Positions 27,801-38,905 of a stretch of 64,000 nt of DNA are shown here, one piece after another. Origin of the DNA: Prorocentrum cordatum (Eukaryota; Sar; Dinophyceae; Prorocentrales; Prorocentraceae). Every line of letters begins with the position of its first letter. The first letter of the stretch is position 1. Where the stretch lies: positions 739,693 through 803,692 of the forward strand of contig CAUYUJ010003891.1 of NCBI GenBank assembly GCA_963575745.1, read 5' to 3'. Position numbers and translations under genes: made by a program. Below the pieces are notes generated by a model. That model was not told the origin of the DNA. It made no database searches and saw nothing but the letters and a program-made list of their open reading frames with translations.

Positions 27801-30002
27801 GTGCTCCAATCGCATCACTTCGTGCAGATAGTGGACCTCGACGTAGACATCCCCAAAAAGGAACGCTCAACAAGAACAGCCACAGCAGATCTGACGACAC
27901 TACAAAACAAGGACATCGCAGATACATACGCTGATGCCTTTGTTCGCAATTGGGAAAGCAACCCGCCATGTACAGATCTGGAGTCCAGGGCAAAATCCGT
28001 GGCTACATGCATGCTGGGATCTGCACAACATGTTCTGCCAACCATCTCCGTGCAGAAGCGCCGGCAGTGGATTACAACGAGAACGCTTCATCTTATCGAA
28101 GAGCGGAATCGCCGTAGAAATGCCGGGGCGGATGCACAAGTCATGAAAGGCCTCAACAAGCAGATACAACTTTCGGCACGTGCCGACAGGAAAGCGTGGC
28201 TGGAAGAAGCAATAACACAAAACGGATGGCAAGCTATTCGGTCACTCCGGAAAGGGCGGCCGATGAAATATGGACGTCTACGGGATACCCAGGGTAATCT
28301 AGTTGACGCAGAGGAGCGAGCCGAAACGATGGCAAACTATCTGGAAAAAGAACAATGGAAATTATGTCATGAGGCAGAACAGTTTCCCAACCTAGCGGAG
28401 GACAGCAGCTTCTTACCCATCGACGTTGGCAGCATCAATTTGGAAGAGGTTCGACGAGCAGTCAAACACTTGAAGGTGCAGAAAGCGGCCGGGAATGATG
28501 GAGTACCCCCTGATCTATGGCACGCGCTATGGAGGAACAGCGCGGCCCTAGAGATATTAAGACAGCTGTGTGATGATTGTTGGCAGCAGAAAGACATACC
28601 TGCGCATTGGCGAGAAGCTTCGGTTGTATCAATATTCAAAAAAGGCGACACCTCCGAGCCATCCAACTATAGGCCCATATCCCTGTTAGCGGTGGGCTAT
28701 AAAGTTTTGGCCAGTATAATTTTACACCGACTCAAGACTGGAGGCGCGGAAGAAAAACGACGAGAATCTCAATATGGATTCCGGCCTGCCCGGGGCACCA
28801 GCGACGCACAATTCTTAGTGCGAAGACTCATTGACGCTGCACTGGAGGACAAAAATGGTAAACTGTTCCTGCTGTTGCTAGACTGGAGCAAAGCTTTTGA
28901 TCGTATCAGACCAGCGGGACTACTGTTCGCACTCCGCCACTTCCGAGTACCACCCGCCATGTTGAACATGATTGCCGCGATCTACAAGGCGCGCAAGTTT
29001 GTCGTCAAAGATGGGGCAACAACATCATCGCAAAAGTGTCAACCAGCTGGAATTGCACAAGGTTGTCCTTTATCTCCTTACCTGTTCGTAATCGTTATGT
29101 CGGTGCTTCTCGAGGCCGTCGACAAAGACTTCCACGCGCAGCCGGGCATCTTCAAAAATAAGCCGTATGTGGTTACTAATGACGTGCTCTACGCCGACGA
29201 CACGCTGCTCGTGGCACAGTGTCCGGAGTCACTTCAGAGGCATTTTCATATCGTGTCAAACATTGGGAAAACTTTTGGGCTCGATCTGAACGCTGGTAAA
29301 ACATTATTATTGAAAATTAAATCGGATGCTACGGTTTTGGGGCCGAATGGAGAAGAAATCCAATCTAAAGACGACGTTGTTTATTTTGGTGGCCTCTTAA
29401 GCGCAGATGGTCGGCCCAAGGCTGAAATAACGCGCCGCCTCGGAGAAGCAAAAGGAGCATTTGACAAATTATGTGCTGTGTGGAACCACGCAAATATGAC
29501 CAAGCAGCACAAGCTACGAGTACTGCAAGCCTGCGTCTTCTCCAAATTATTGTACGGATTGGAATCTTGTGTATTATTGCAAGCAGACAAGAACAGACTG
29601 GATGGATTTCAAGCCAAATGCTACCGCAGAGTACTGAAGATCCAGCCGGCATTCCTATCTTTCTTCAGCAATCAACGTGTCCTGCTTGAAGCACAATCTC
29701 CTCCATTGTCAACTATACTATTGGAGAGGCAGCTTAAATATTACGGTAAATTAGCAAGGGCACCTTCGCAATCGTTGCCGAAAGCAATGGTGTTCCAGCC
29801 AGGCGAGGCGCACTCCCTAATGCCGCGGGAATGGCGGTCCCTGAAGAATCGAGGCAGACCGCCCTTGCAATGGACCAGTTACATGCACGCCCGCGCGCTG
29901 AGAGTCGCAGGAGACGACCCCGACCGCCTGCAGATTTTATTGAATTCTCCTCCAAGGGAATGGGATGCAGCTGTTAAAGAGTATTGTAAACAGTCAGTGT
30001 GA
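27744..30002 (+). CDS. LINE 1 reverse transcriptase
   Basis: Open for about 750 codons to a TGA at 30,000-30,002; no ATG at the 5' edge, because this is the downstream part of the broken EN-RT polyprotein. RT blocks in order: VVSIFKKGDTSEPSNYRPIS (about residue 300), QYGFRPARGTSDAQF, LLLLDWSKAFDRI (first catalytic Asp), AGIAQGCPLSPYLF, and VLYADDTLLVAQ (catalytic YADD). A thumb/C-terminal part with a GRPPLQW motif follows. It copies element RNA into DNA at the target site. All catalytic motifs are intact, in contrast to the endonuclease. Confidence 0.95.
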   Translation: MSEVGSSALRLIIWSDRWRVLQSHHFVQIVDLDVDIPKKERSTRTATADLTTLQNKDIADTYADAFVRNWESNPPCTDLESRAKSVATCMLGSAQHVLPTISVQKRRQWITTRTLHLIEERNRRRNAGADAQVMKGLNKQIQLSARADRKAWLEEAITQNGWQAIRSLRKGRPMKYGRLRDTQGNLVDAEERAETMANYLEKEQWKLCHEAEQFPNLAEDSSFLPIDVGSINLEEVRRAVKHLKVQKAAGNDGVPPDLWHALWRNSAALEILRQLCDDCWQQKDIPAHWREASVVSIFKKGDTSEPSNYRPISLLAVGYKVLASIILHRLKTGGAEEKRRESQYGFRPARGTSDAQFLVRRLIDAALEDKNGKLFLLLLDWSKAFDRIRPAGLLFALRHFRVPPAMLNMIAAIYKARKFVVKDGATTSSQKCQPAGIAQGCPLSPYLFVIVMSVLLEAVDKDFHAQPGIFKNKPYVVTNDVLYADDTLLVAQCPESLQRHFHIVSNIGKTFGLDLNAGKTLLLKIKSDATVLGPNGEEIQSKDDVVYFGGLLSADGRPKAEITRRLGEAKGAFDKLCAVWNHANMTKQHKLRVLQACVFSKLLYGLESCVLLQADKNRLDGFQAKCYRRVLKIQPAFLSFFSNQRVLLEAQSPPLSTILLERQLKYYGKLARAPSQSLPKAMVFQPGEAHSLMPREWRSLKNRGRPPLQWTSYMHARALRVAGDDPDRLQILLNSPPREWDAAVKEYCKQSV

Positions 30003-30059
30003 CTGCGATGAGTTCCCTCGCTCTGCTCATTCGCCTCCCTCCTCCCTGTCCCCTCCCCG

Positions 30060-32040
30060 CCCCCCCCACCCTCTTCAGACGGAGTGTTGCTGCTTACCCT
30101 CGCGCGCCATTTGCGCAAAGCTTGCAAGTGGTTGCCGGCCGAGGCCCAGTGACATTTTCCACGTATGCATGTGCACATTTCCTGCCGATGCGCCGTCTGG
30201 GCGCGGCTCTTTGTTGTAGACAACCCACAGCGCCTGCAAGACGCCCCCAGAGGCCTCCAAGACACTCCCAAGAGGGCCCACAGAGGCAGAAATTAGTGAT
30301 TTTGCTCTAAATTTTGGAGGTTTTTGGCGTTCTCGCCTTGGGGGCTTACCGTCGCTCCAAGACGGCCCAAGAGGCTTCCAGGATCGCCCCAAGAGGGCCC
30401 AAGAGGCCTCGAAGAGCGCCCAAAACGGCCCCAGAGGGCCCCAGGACAGCCCCAAAGGCTTCCAAGATGGCCGAAAAGGCTCCCAAGACGGCTCCAAGAG
30501 CGGGCCCAGACGAGGGACCCGAACGGACATGTCGAGCTCTAGGCGCAGAGAGGTCCCCTGGAAGCCCGAAGAGGCCTTCAAGAAACCCCCAAGAGGCCCC
30601 CGAGAGGCCCCAAGAGACCCCCAAGAGGCCCCATGAGACCTTCAAAGAGGCCCACAGAGGCAGAATCTAGTCATTTCCCTGCAGTTTTTTGCAAGTTTCT
30701 GGCGCTCTCGCCTGGGGAGCTTACCGGCGCTCCAACACGGCCCAAGAGGCTTCCCGGATCGCCCCAACACGGCCCAAGAGGCTTCCGAGAGCGCCCAAAA
30801 CGGCCCCCGAAGGCCCCAAGACAGCCCCCGAGGCTTCCAAGATGTCCGAAGAGGTTCCAAGATGGCTCCAGAAGGCGCCAAGACAGCCCCAGAGGCTTCC
30901 AAGATGGCCGAAGAGATCCCAAGACGGCTCCAAGAGCGTGCCCAGACGAGGAACTCGAACGGACATGTCGAGCTCTAGGCGCAGAGAGGTCCCCCGGAGG
31001 CCCCACCCCAAAAAGCTCCCAAGAGGCCCCCGAGATGCCCCAAGAGACCCCGAAGACCCCAAGAGAGGCCCCAAGAGACCTCCCAAGAGGGCCCACAGAG
31101 GCAGAAACAAGCAATATCCCTTGAGTTGTTGCAAGTTTCTGGCGCTCTCGCCTTGGGAGCTTACCGGCGCTCCAACACGGCCCAAGAGGCTTCCCGGATC
31201 GCCCCAACACAGCCCAAGAGGCTTCCGAGAGCACCCAAAACAGCCCCAGAGGGCCCCAAGACAGCCCCAGAGGCTTCCAAGATGGAGGTCCCAAGACGGC
31301 TCCAAGAGCGGGCCCAGACGAGGGACCCGAACGGACATGTCGAGCTCTAGGCACAGAGAGGTCCTTTCGAGGCCTCGAGAAACCCTCAAGAAGCCCCCCA
31401 AAGGCCCCCGAGAGGCCCCAAGAGACCCCCAGAGGCCCACGTGACGCCCCAGGAGGTCCCAGAAATACAGCCAAGAGGCCCCCGAGAGTCGTCTCACCAA
31501 CCCTTCCTTCTTTCTTTCCTCTCCCCCTTCTCCTCCCTCTGCGTCAACGACCCTCAATCCTCGAGAGAAAAGCGCTACAATCAGTCATCAAGACAGGAAT
31601 CGAGAGGCCTCCTCCTCCTCATCCTTATCTTCCCCTCTTCCTCCTCCTCCTCCTCCTCCTCCTCCTCCTCATTGTCCTCTTCCTCCTCCACTTCCTCCTT
31701 TTCTTCCCCTCTTCCCCCTCCTCCCGCTCCCCATTCTGCCTCAACGAACCTCAATCCTCGAACGAAAAACGCTACAATCAATCATCCCAAGACGGCTCCA
31801 AGAGCGGGCCAAGACGGGGGACCCGAACGGACATTTCGAGCTCTAGGCGCAGAGAGGTCCCCTAGAGACCCCAAGAGGCCCCCAAGAAGCTCCCAAGAGG
31901 CCCCCGAGAGGCACCAAGAGACCCCCAAGAGGAACCCAAGAGGCCCCCGTGACGCCCCAGGAGGTCTCAGAAATACCGCAAGGAAGCCCAGAGAGAAGCT
32001 CCAAGAAGCCCCAAAACTGCCTCCCAGAAGCCACGAACGC
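30060..32040. repeat. Higher-order repeat of CCAAGAGGCC-type units
   Basis: The basic unit is a degenerate 10-11-mer (CCAAGAGGCC, CCCAAGACGG, TTCCAAGATGG). Larger units are marked by GAACGGACAT(G/T)TCGAGCTCT at 30,521, 30,957, 31,329 and 31,825 (spacing 436, 372, 496) and by GGCGCTCTCGCCTTGGGAGC with CGGCCCAAGAGGCTTCC. A second motif, CTCAATCCTCGA(G/A)(A/C)GAAAA and CGCTACAATCA, occurs at about 31,551 and 31,749. All frames give Trp/Gly/Leu- or Pro/Arg/Lys-rich spurious proteins. No gene. Confidence 0.85.
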
Positions 32041-32097
32041 TCAGGCACACGCCAGCGATGCCACAATACGGGCCGGCGGAGTGAGCGAAACGATTAA

Positions 32098-32400
32098 ATA
32101 AACCCCTCCTCCTCCTCCTCCTCCTCCTTCCTCCTCCTCCTCCTCCCCCCTCCTCTCTTCCCCCTCCCCGTCCCCCTCCCTTCCTTTCCTCCTTCCTCCT
32201 CCTCCTCCTCCTCCTCCTCCTCCTCCTCCTCCTCCCCTCCTCCTTTCTCCTCCGCCTCCTCTTCCTGTTCCTCCTCCTCCTCCCTCCTCCTCCTCCTCCT
32301 CCTCCTCCTCCTCCTCCTCCTCCTCCTCCTCCTCCTCCTCTCGACTCTTCAAGATTCGACTGTTCCTCCTCCTCCTCCTCCTGCTCCGAATTCTTCGGCT
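32098..32400. repeat. (CCT)n microsatellite
   Basis: Long CTC/CCT triplet tract with short interruptions; similar shorter tracts at about 31,640-31,720. Confidence 0.95.
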
Positions 32401-33018
32401 ATCAAAGCGAGCTAGTATTGGTCGAACGATTTCGTCATCAACCCAGGCAGGATCACGTTCCATACTCGAGATGCTTGAGCGACTCCCCGCTTGGTCGTGC
32501 CTGATGATTGATGTAGTGTCATTCTTAGACCGATCGATCTCGGACATGGATCGCGATCGATGCCTTCGCTGCGCTTGCCCGTCATCATGTGGTCGTTGCG
32601 GTGGAGGCGCAGGCGGGTTTAGGTCCTGAGGTTCAAGGTACTGACCAGCAAGGTCGTAAGGTAGCGTCACGCTCAAGTCGTCAAAATGTCGGTGGCTGGT
32701 GAGAGAATGCTGGAAAGATCGCTGAAATCGGGAACATCATACTGGCGTGGGCGATCGTATGCGGGCATCTCGTAGCAGAAGAACAGCACGAATAAGGCGC
32801 TCGCCGCGCAGACCGCCACGGCGTCGATTGAGGTTGAGACCGGTTTCTGGATTAATTTCTGCCAACATGTGCCGTAGACTGTTGCGCCGCTCCCAAGGAG
32901 AAAAGCACGTCATACTTGCACATGGGCATGGCCCGTACTCTGGCGCAGCCAGTGCCGTAGCGGATGCCATCCAGGCGAGACTAGTGCGGGAATTTCGCTG
33001 AGATGTCCTGGGCAAGCT
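32401..33018. other. Unassigned stretch
   Basis: Non-repetitive sequence of moderate GC. A short plus-strand frame (32,747-33,001) includes KHVILAHGHGPYSGAASAVA, but no family or start context supports it. Confidence 0.3.
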
Positions 33019-33885
33019 TCAGAAGCTGAGGCGGCTCTTGTCCGCCCCTGTGGGTATAACAATCAACTTCTCGGCGTCGCTGCTCCAATATCTGCCCTTG
33101 AGTCGCGGCCTGTTGAACATGGCGCTGTCCACTGCGTCAATCATGATGCGGAGGTGCTCTGTAAGTTCCTGGCCTTCCTTCAGTGACAGCGTCGAATGAT
33201 AAACAACAAAGCCATCTCGCGGAGACTGACCAGCGCCCGCGAAGCCGAGTTTAGCAAAGCTTGCGCCCGTGGAAACGTACTTCTGGCCAGCAGAAAGCAG
33301 GGCATGATTAACCTCGCGATAGTAAGACGTGCTGGGAGGCCTGTCGAGCTGCAGGCAATAGGCTTCAGCGGGCTTGGCGAAGCAGCACATGAGAGACAAA
33401 AAAACCACGTGGGATCGACAATCTCTCAGAGAAACTTGATAAGCCGCGCGCTGCCACTTGATGTTGCCTGCGCCAAATTCAGCGTCCGCGACAAGAAGCA
33501 CTGCCGGCCCTCTCCATTCCGGCGCGCCTTTCGGCGAAGGTTGACGGTGGAGGTCCACGAGCAATCCTGCTTTCAGATCCGCAACCTCCCTAGTCTGAGG
33601 CCCGGGCCACTTGGCCAAGGCGAGACGTCGCTCTGCTGGTGAGCGGATAGCAGCACTCTTAGCAATCATCATTTGACGCCCTGCTTCGTCGCGCGCCAGC
33701 TCGGCGGTGGCCGCGTTCTCGCCGCCCGGGGTGGAGCTGCCCAGCTCCGTGTAGCTCCGCGGAGTGACGCCGACAACGCCAGCTGATGAGGCGGCGCCGT
33801 TGAAGGTGAGAAGGAGGTCGCGTGCCAGCTCCGTCTTGGATTGATCAATCGCCTGCTCCTTGAGGTCACCATGCGTCTTTAGCAT
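33019..33885 (-). CDS. Probable retroelement integrase C-terminal region
   Basis: From the ATG at 33,885 (MLKTHGDLKEQAID) the frame gives about 288 residues. The central part, LKAGLLVDLHRQPSPKGAPE followed by WRGPAVLLVADAE, then IKWQRAAYQVSLRDCRSHV, matches the pattern of the small beta-barrel at the end of LTR-retrotransposon integrases (WxGPA, then a hydrophobic strand and R..R.H). The rest is not recognised (FVVYHSTLSLKEGQELTEHL; RLKGRYWSSDAEKLIVIP). No integrase catalytic core, RT or LTR was found beside it, so it is a remnant or a domesticated tail. Family recognition by pattern only. Confidence 0.42.
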   Translation of the reverse strand: MLKTHGDLKEQAIDQSKTELARDLLLTFNGAASSAGVVGVTPRSYTELGSSTPGGENAATAELARDEAGRQMMIAKSAAIRSPAERRLALAKWPGPQTREVADLKAGLLVDLHRQPSPKGAPEWRGPAVLLVADAEFGAGNIKWQRAAYQVSLRDCRSHVVFLSLMCCFAKPAEAYCLQLDRPPSTSYYREVNHALLSAGQKYVSTGASFAKLGFAGAGQSPRDGFVVYHSTLSLKEGQELTEHLRIMIDAVDSAMFNRPRLKGRYWSSDAEKLIVIPTGADKSRLSF

Positions 33886-33899
33886 CGTGAAATTGAGCA

Positions 33900-34740
33900 A
33901 GTCGATGCGTTTCTCTGCGAGGCCCTCCTAATGCGCTCGCCTTGCTTCTCGGTGCTCTTCGTCGAGTCGGAGCCCGCGACCGCCCTTCGACTCTGTGGCC
34001 TGTCGCAGACGGCCGCGGAACCAGAGCCGGCAAGGCCTTTCTCCTAGCCCGCGACGGAATCGCGCGGGGACCCGAAGACGCGGCCCAATGTGTCCATGAA
34101 GCTGGCCAGGAGAATCCCGAAAGCGTGGCTCCGGAGCTCGTCACCTTGCTTGCAGCGAAAGAGCTCGTCGATATAGGTTATGAAGTCACCGCCAAGAACG
34201 AAGTGGCCGTCTGCCTGCGCGACGCAGTTGAAAACTGCACAAGCGTGGCCTTGACTAGTGGGCGATGTAGTGCGAGTTGGTCGTCATCGCGGCGCTTGCA
34301 CTTCGTCTTGATCACGCGCGCCAGAGTGCCGACGACCTCTTTCATTGCTCTGGCCTGTAGCAGGAGCGCCCAAGTCTCACAGCGGGTGCGTGCCAGAACC
34401 GCAGATGCAAGGGGAGTGGTGCTGTTCACGTTCGGCTCCGCTGAGGGTCGCCATAGATCGCACTGCGGCCTTGATGTTAAGCCCGGGTGTTGGGAGCTTG
34501 GCGACATCTGAGATCTTGGGCTCGTCGGCTTCACTGGGGGGTCTCCGGGCAGCGCGAGGTCATCGCATTGCCGCGAATCAGGATCGCGTCGCCGAGACTG
34601 TTCTCGGCGACGCGCCGCGGTGGGCGAGGGCAACAGGAGGACACTGAGCACATGAGCTCCAGAGAGGATGAGGCCCCCAACGGTGGAAGCACGAGGGGCA
34701 GCGCCACGGGCGCAGCGCGGAGGCAGAAGCCGAATCATAT
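33900..34740 (-). pseudogene. Possible upstream remnant, frames broken
   Basis: Short protein-like pieces appear in different minus frames, for example AVFNCVAQADGHFVLGGDF followed by ITYIDELFRCKQGDELRSHA at 34,070-34,250, ending in a TAG. They could be the 5' continuation of the frame at 33,885 after decay. No motif decides it. Confidence 0.25.
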
Positions 34741-36100
34741 ATTACTTGTGCTGGGACGAATAAGATGCCAGTATAGCTGCGCGCCGTCGGCCGAAATGAC
34801 GCCACCCTGGGGGCAGAGAGGTCGGCGGCGACGTTGCCGTCCTCGAGGCCGCGGGCGTCGGCAGCGATGGCGACGCCGCCGGGGCGCGGCGACGACAAGG
34901 CCGCCCTCGCAACCGAAGGCGTCGGCAGCGATGGCGCCCCCCCCGGCGCCGCCGAAGGCGTCAGCGACGACGCGTTCTCGAGGGGCTGGTCACCTCTCTC
35001 TGTCCTCCGTTCCATTTCGCCGCCCAGCGGGCTGACAGCTGGCGTCGCCATCTGCGTCCTCATCACCTGCATCCCGGCGGCGCCGACCAAGCCCCCCCTT
35101 CTTGTCATCCTGGTGTGTGTGTGGGGGGGGGGGGGGGGGGCGGGGGGGGGCGAGCAATGGGGGTAGAGAGGGGGGGGGGGGGCGCGGCGTGGAGGGGCGG
35201 GGGAGCGACGCGGCGCCGCCGCGACCCGCGGTCCGAGATGGCGGCAGCCCCTGAGCTTGCGGCGCGAGGCGTCGCCGATCAAGCGTCGTCGACGCCCCCC
35301 CTCGGCGACGCCGCGGCGCCTCTGGGCGCCCAGGCAGATGCGACGACAGAAGGAGGAGGAATGGCGATAAACTTAACTGACGGCCAAGGGAGATGACGGG
35401 GGGGCGGAGGGATGGGGGCGCGCAACACCATCCGACCCTGAGCGGTTATCTCGCCCGCGACCCTGGCGCCAGGCGCCAGGTGGAACGTTGTCCGCGCGCG
35501 ACGCGCGGGGCTGCGAGCTGCGAGTCGCCAGCCTGCCCGCCCCCCCCCCCCGAGCGGGCTCGAACCGCCGGCCGCGCGGCGAGGGCGCCGCCTCGAATAG
35601 CAATCAAGGGTTTAGGGTTTAGGGTTTTGGGTCCAGGGTTCGGGCGGGGGCGGGGGAGGGCGCCCTTCTCCTGCCGGCGCAGTGCTGGGGCAAGACTGGG
35701 CGGGCGCGGCAGCCGGCGCGGAACCGCGCGGGTTAATTCGCAACGCAGGCTACCTTGAAGACGGCGCGCAGGGGGGCGGGGTAGAGGGGCCGACAACGCT
35801 GCGATCACCCATTGTTTCGAATCGTGACGCCACGACCTGAACTGGATAGAAGATACAACGCCTGCTATATACTATGCTACGTGCACGGGTGCACGGAGGC
35901 ACGCGGGGCCGCCCGTTGTCGCTGCCGCGCGCTGCTGACGGCGCCGTTGCGCATGTCCACGCCGTGATATCTGAGCTAGAAGAATGACGCGACCGAAGCC
36001 CGCGCGGGCCTGCTGTGACCCAGGTGCTCAGGTGACGTCCTCGACGGTGCATGCCGCGTCGAACAGCCTGGCGCGATGGGGAACGCGGCGGCATATGTCC
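34740..36100. other. GC-rich non-coding stretch with G runs
   Basis: Contains Gly/Ala-coding GC repeats, a G-run region (35,121-35,185: GTGTGTGTG followed by runs of up to about 20 G), and a TTTAGGG-like tract (35,608-35,644). No gene is convincing. Confidence 0.45.
35608..35644. repeat. Interstitial TTTAGGG telomere-like tract
   Basis: GGG TTTAGGG TTTAGGG TTTTGGG TCCAGGG TTCGGG: two perfect plant-type telomere units followed by three degenerate ones. Confidence 0.7.
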
Positions 36101-36740
36101 TTCCCCCCCCCCCCCCCCGCCCCCCCCCTCCTTCCCCCCCCCCCCCCCGCCCGCTCAACGTTCGACGCGGAGACGCCAGGGGGGGGGGGGCGTTCCGGCG
36201 CGCAGTCGGGCGGCCGGCGCTTTCCCAACCCATTGCGGAACGCGCAAAATCGAGCGCCGCTTGAATCTAGACGCGCGCCCCGACCCAACCGAGGCGGCGC
36301 GCTGCCTTCGAGAGGAAATTGCCGTCGCCACATGAACCCCCCCGCGAAGGGCGGGCGCCCCCCTCCCCCCGCGCCCCTTGCGCCCCCCAAATGGACGCGC
36401 AATGGCCTTCCCGCCCCGCGCGCCAACCCCCCGCGAACAGAGGCCGCGGGCCGCGCTGCGCACGGGCCCCGGGGAAAAAAGGACCCGACAAGAACGCGTT
36501 CAAATTACAGCGTTTGGGCGTAGTTGGGGCGAGGGCATCGGGGGGGCGCGCCCCTAGAGCGCCGCGTCAAACTTCCCCGAAAAATATATTCAGCGGCGTG
36601 GCCCTCCCCAGCTCTTCCTCCCAGCCCCCATCCTCCTCCTCCTCCTCCTCCTCCTCCTCCTCCCCCACCCCCTCCTCCTCCTCCCCCTCCTCCTCCCCCT
36701 CTCCCACCCCCCCCCGTCCGTTTCCTCCCCATCTTGACTG
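36101..36740. repeat. Poly-C and CCT-rich tracts
   Basis: C runs at about 36,106-36,150, G run at 36,180-36,190, and CCT triplets at about 36,630-36,700. Homopolymer lengths here are likely to be unreliable in any assembly. Confidence 0.8.
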
Positions 36741-38734
36741 CGCAGGGGCGCGCGATGGCGCGCGCGCGCCAAGTTGCGCGCGGCCGCGCGCCGCGCGCCC
36801 GCGGCCGCTCCCCGCCCCCGCCCCCTCCGCGCACATTTGTCCTAAAGTTCGGGAAAGGAAGAGGAAATTATAACAATTCGGCAAAGGGCGGGGGCTGAGC
36901 TGCGAACGCGCGGGCGCGCGGGGCCGGGGCGGGGGCCGGCGCGAACGGGGGGGTGCAGGGAATGGGGTATAATGGGGGATGGCTCGGTCAATGAAGCAAA
37001 GGAAGATCGAATGCGAGCGTCAGTCGGGCGCGCGCTGCGGGGGCGCGGAGGCGCGCGCGCAGCGGGGGAAGGGAGGGGCGAGCGCGGGGGGGGGGGGGGA
37101 GATCGACGACTCACTCGCTGCTGCGCGGCGCACATTTCGGCGCGCGCGCTCCGCGCCGCCGCGCAGTCGCCCGCCGATCGCCGCGGCCTCGGGCAGAAGG
37201 CTTGCACCGAGGCCTCGGGGCAGAGGCCCCGGGCTGCAAGGACATTCGGGCTGGCGGCCCGGCGCTTTGCGCGCCTGGAAATAACCGAAGCTCCGGTGCC
37301 AATCTTGAATTCGGCCCCGCGGCTCTGGGGCCAACGCCCAGGGCTGCCCGATGCGCTTCGGCCCCGTGGCCCAGGCGGCCCGGGGCGTCGAGCGCGCGGC
37401 CTCGGGCCTGCGGCGCGGGCGCGAAGGGCTGTCGCTGAGGTTCCCAGGCCTGCGCCCGAAGCCCTAACCGTTCGAGTCGGCGCCGAACTGGCGAACGGCA
37501 AAAGCACGAACAGCATGCAGGAACGCGCGGGAAACTGGAAACGCAGAAACAATTGCACGCGTCTGCTCAGACAACGCGCGCGCCAACAAGCACAAAAACA
37601 AAGGGTCGCGAACGACGAGCAAACATATAAATCGACACATGCAAAACAAAAACCCATAACCATACAATAAGTATTGATAGAAGCACAAGGTTCCCCGCGT
37701 CGCCGCGCAAACCCGCGCCTCGCGCGCTTGTTTCCTCGCTTCCGCGCAAGACGCCAACGTTGCTCGCGTCGCGTTGCAAGCGCTGGCGCCCCGCCTCGCT
37801 TTCTTTCGCACGCGCGCATGTTTCGCGAGTTGATTCGCTCGATGTCACTGCGTTTCTGTTCGTTGTGCGATGCCTTCGCGCGCTGCTCGCTCGCGCGCAA
37901 CTGTTTGCGCGACTCCGCGCCGTTGCGCGATGTGTCGTAGTTGGTTTGCACTGCTGTGCGTTTGTGCTCGGATATCAAAATCTAGGCGTGCACGTTGGAG
38001 TTGCTTGCGCATCCTCCCCCGCTGCATGCGTGAATTGTTTGAATTTCCGCGCGCTCGCTCGCGCTTTCTCCCGCGCGCCCGCGCATTTCTGCGCGCTGCC
38101 CTGCTCGGCCGCAAAATTTTTACGAGTTCGCTGTGTTTTCAACGCTGCGCACCACCGCCCTGAAGTTTTTAGCGCCTTTCTCCTGCGCGCGTAGATTTTT
38201 GCGCGCGCCCCCCGCTTGTTTTCGCATCCTCGCTTGCGTTTTTGCGCTTGGACCCCTGCGTTCGCATTTTTTCAAGCGTCGTCGCGCGTCGCCGCCCTCG
38301 ACCGCGCCCCCCCGCGCTCGCCCGAGGCCCGCGCGGCGCGCGCCCCCCGCGCGGCCGCGGAGAAGCGCTGGGGGGGCGCGAAAGAAGCGCCGGGCCCGCC
38401 CGCGCGGCCGAGGAGAAGCACTGGAGAAGTGCTGGGGAAGTGATGGGGCCGCCCGCGTGCCCCGGGAGAGGCGCCGGAGAAGCGCCGGAGAAGTGCCGGG
38501 CCCCCCCCGCGCCCGATCAGCGACGCGTCGCGCCGTTGGGCGCTCGGCGGCGGCCGAGGAAGCCCAGGTCAACGCGGCGAACGCAGAGCCGAAGTCAAAA
38601 CGTTATGCGCATGGAGAAGAACCGCGAGATAATGACGGCAAACATCTTAAACTACGCGCAATCACTACAACAAAACAACAACAACTTATATCTATAACAA
38701 TGGACAACACTGCATAAAACGACGCAACTGGCAA
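36741..38734. other. CGCG-rich stretch without visible genes
   Basis: Very rich in CGCGC and GCGCG words on both strands; long frames open in several phases at once, which argues against coding. An AAACAAAAAC-rich stretch lies near 37,600-37,680. No RNA gene recognised. Confidence 0.4.
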
Positions 38735-38786
38735 ACCGACCCCCCCCCCCCCCCCCCAACAAAAAAAAAAACGCGAAGAGGTGAAA

Positions 38787-38839
<53 letters not shown>

Positions 38840-38850
38840 ATATATATATA

Positions 38851-38903
<53 letters not shown>

Positions 38904-38905
38904 GC
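38735..38905. repeat. Poly-C, (AT)n and poly-A block
   Basis: C run (about 38,741-38,757), (TA)n 38,790-38,852, then about 48 A to 38,902. The A run could be a retroposon tail read on the plus strand, but nothing upstream supports a specific element. Confidence 0.85.

Larger units (their letters stand above)
26125..30060 (+). mobile_element. LINE (non-LTR retrotransposon) 1, plus strand
   Basis: Order is a GC-rich 5' part with GGCAAGTCCCG-type repeats (26,150-26,420), an ORF1-like frame, an endonuclease remnant, then a long reverse-transcriptase frame. The C-terminal region after the polymerase (LYGLESCVLLQADKNRLDGF; GRPPLQW) resembles RTE/L1-like elements. No target-site duplication or poly(A) tail was identified; the ends given are approximate. 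Confidence 0.9.

Noticed and set aside
30060-32040. Trp/Gly/Leu-rich minus-strand proteins
   Set aside because: Produced by the degenerate CCAAGAGGCC repeat; frames change between units.
36741-38734. Long Arg/Ala-rich frames
   Set aside because: Frames overlap in several phases of CGCG-rich DNA and lack natural composition.
38853-38902. Poly-A as a retroposon tail
   Set aside because: It follows an (AT)n tract and no element body or target duplication is visible upstream.
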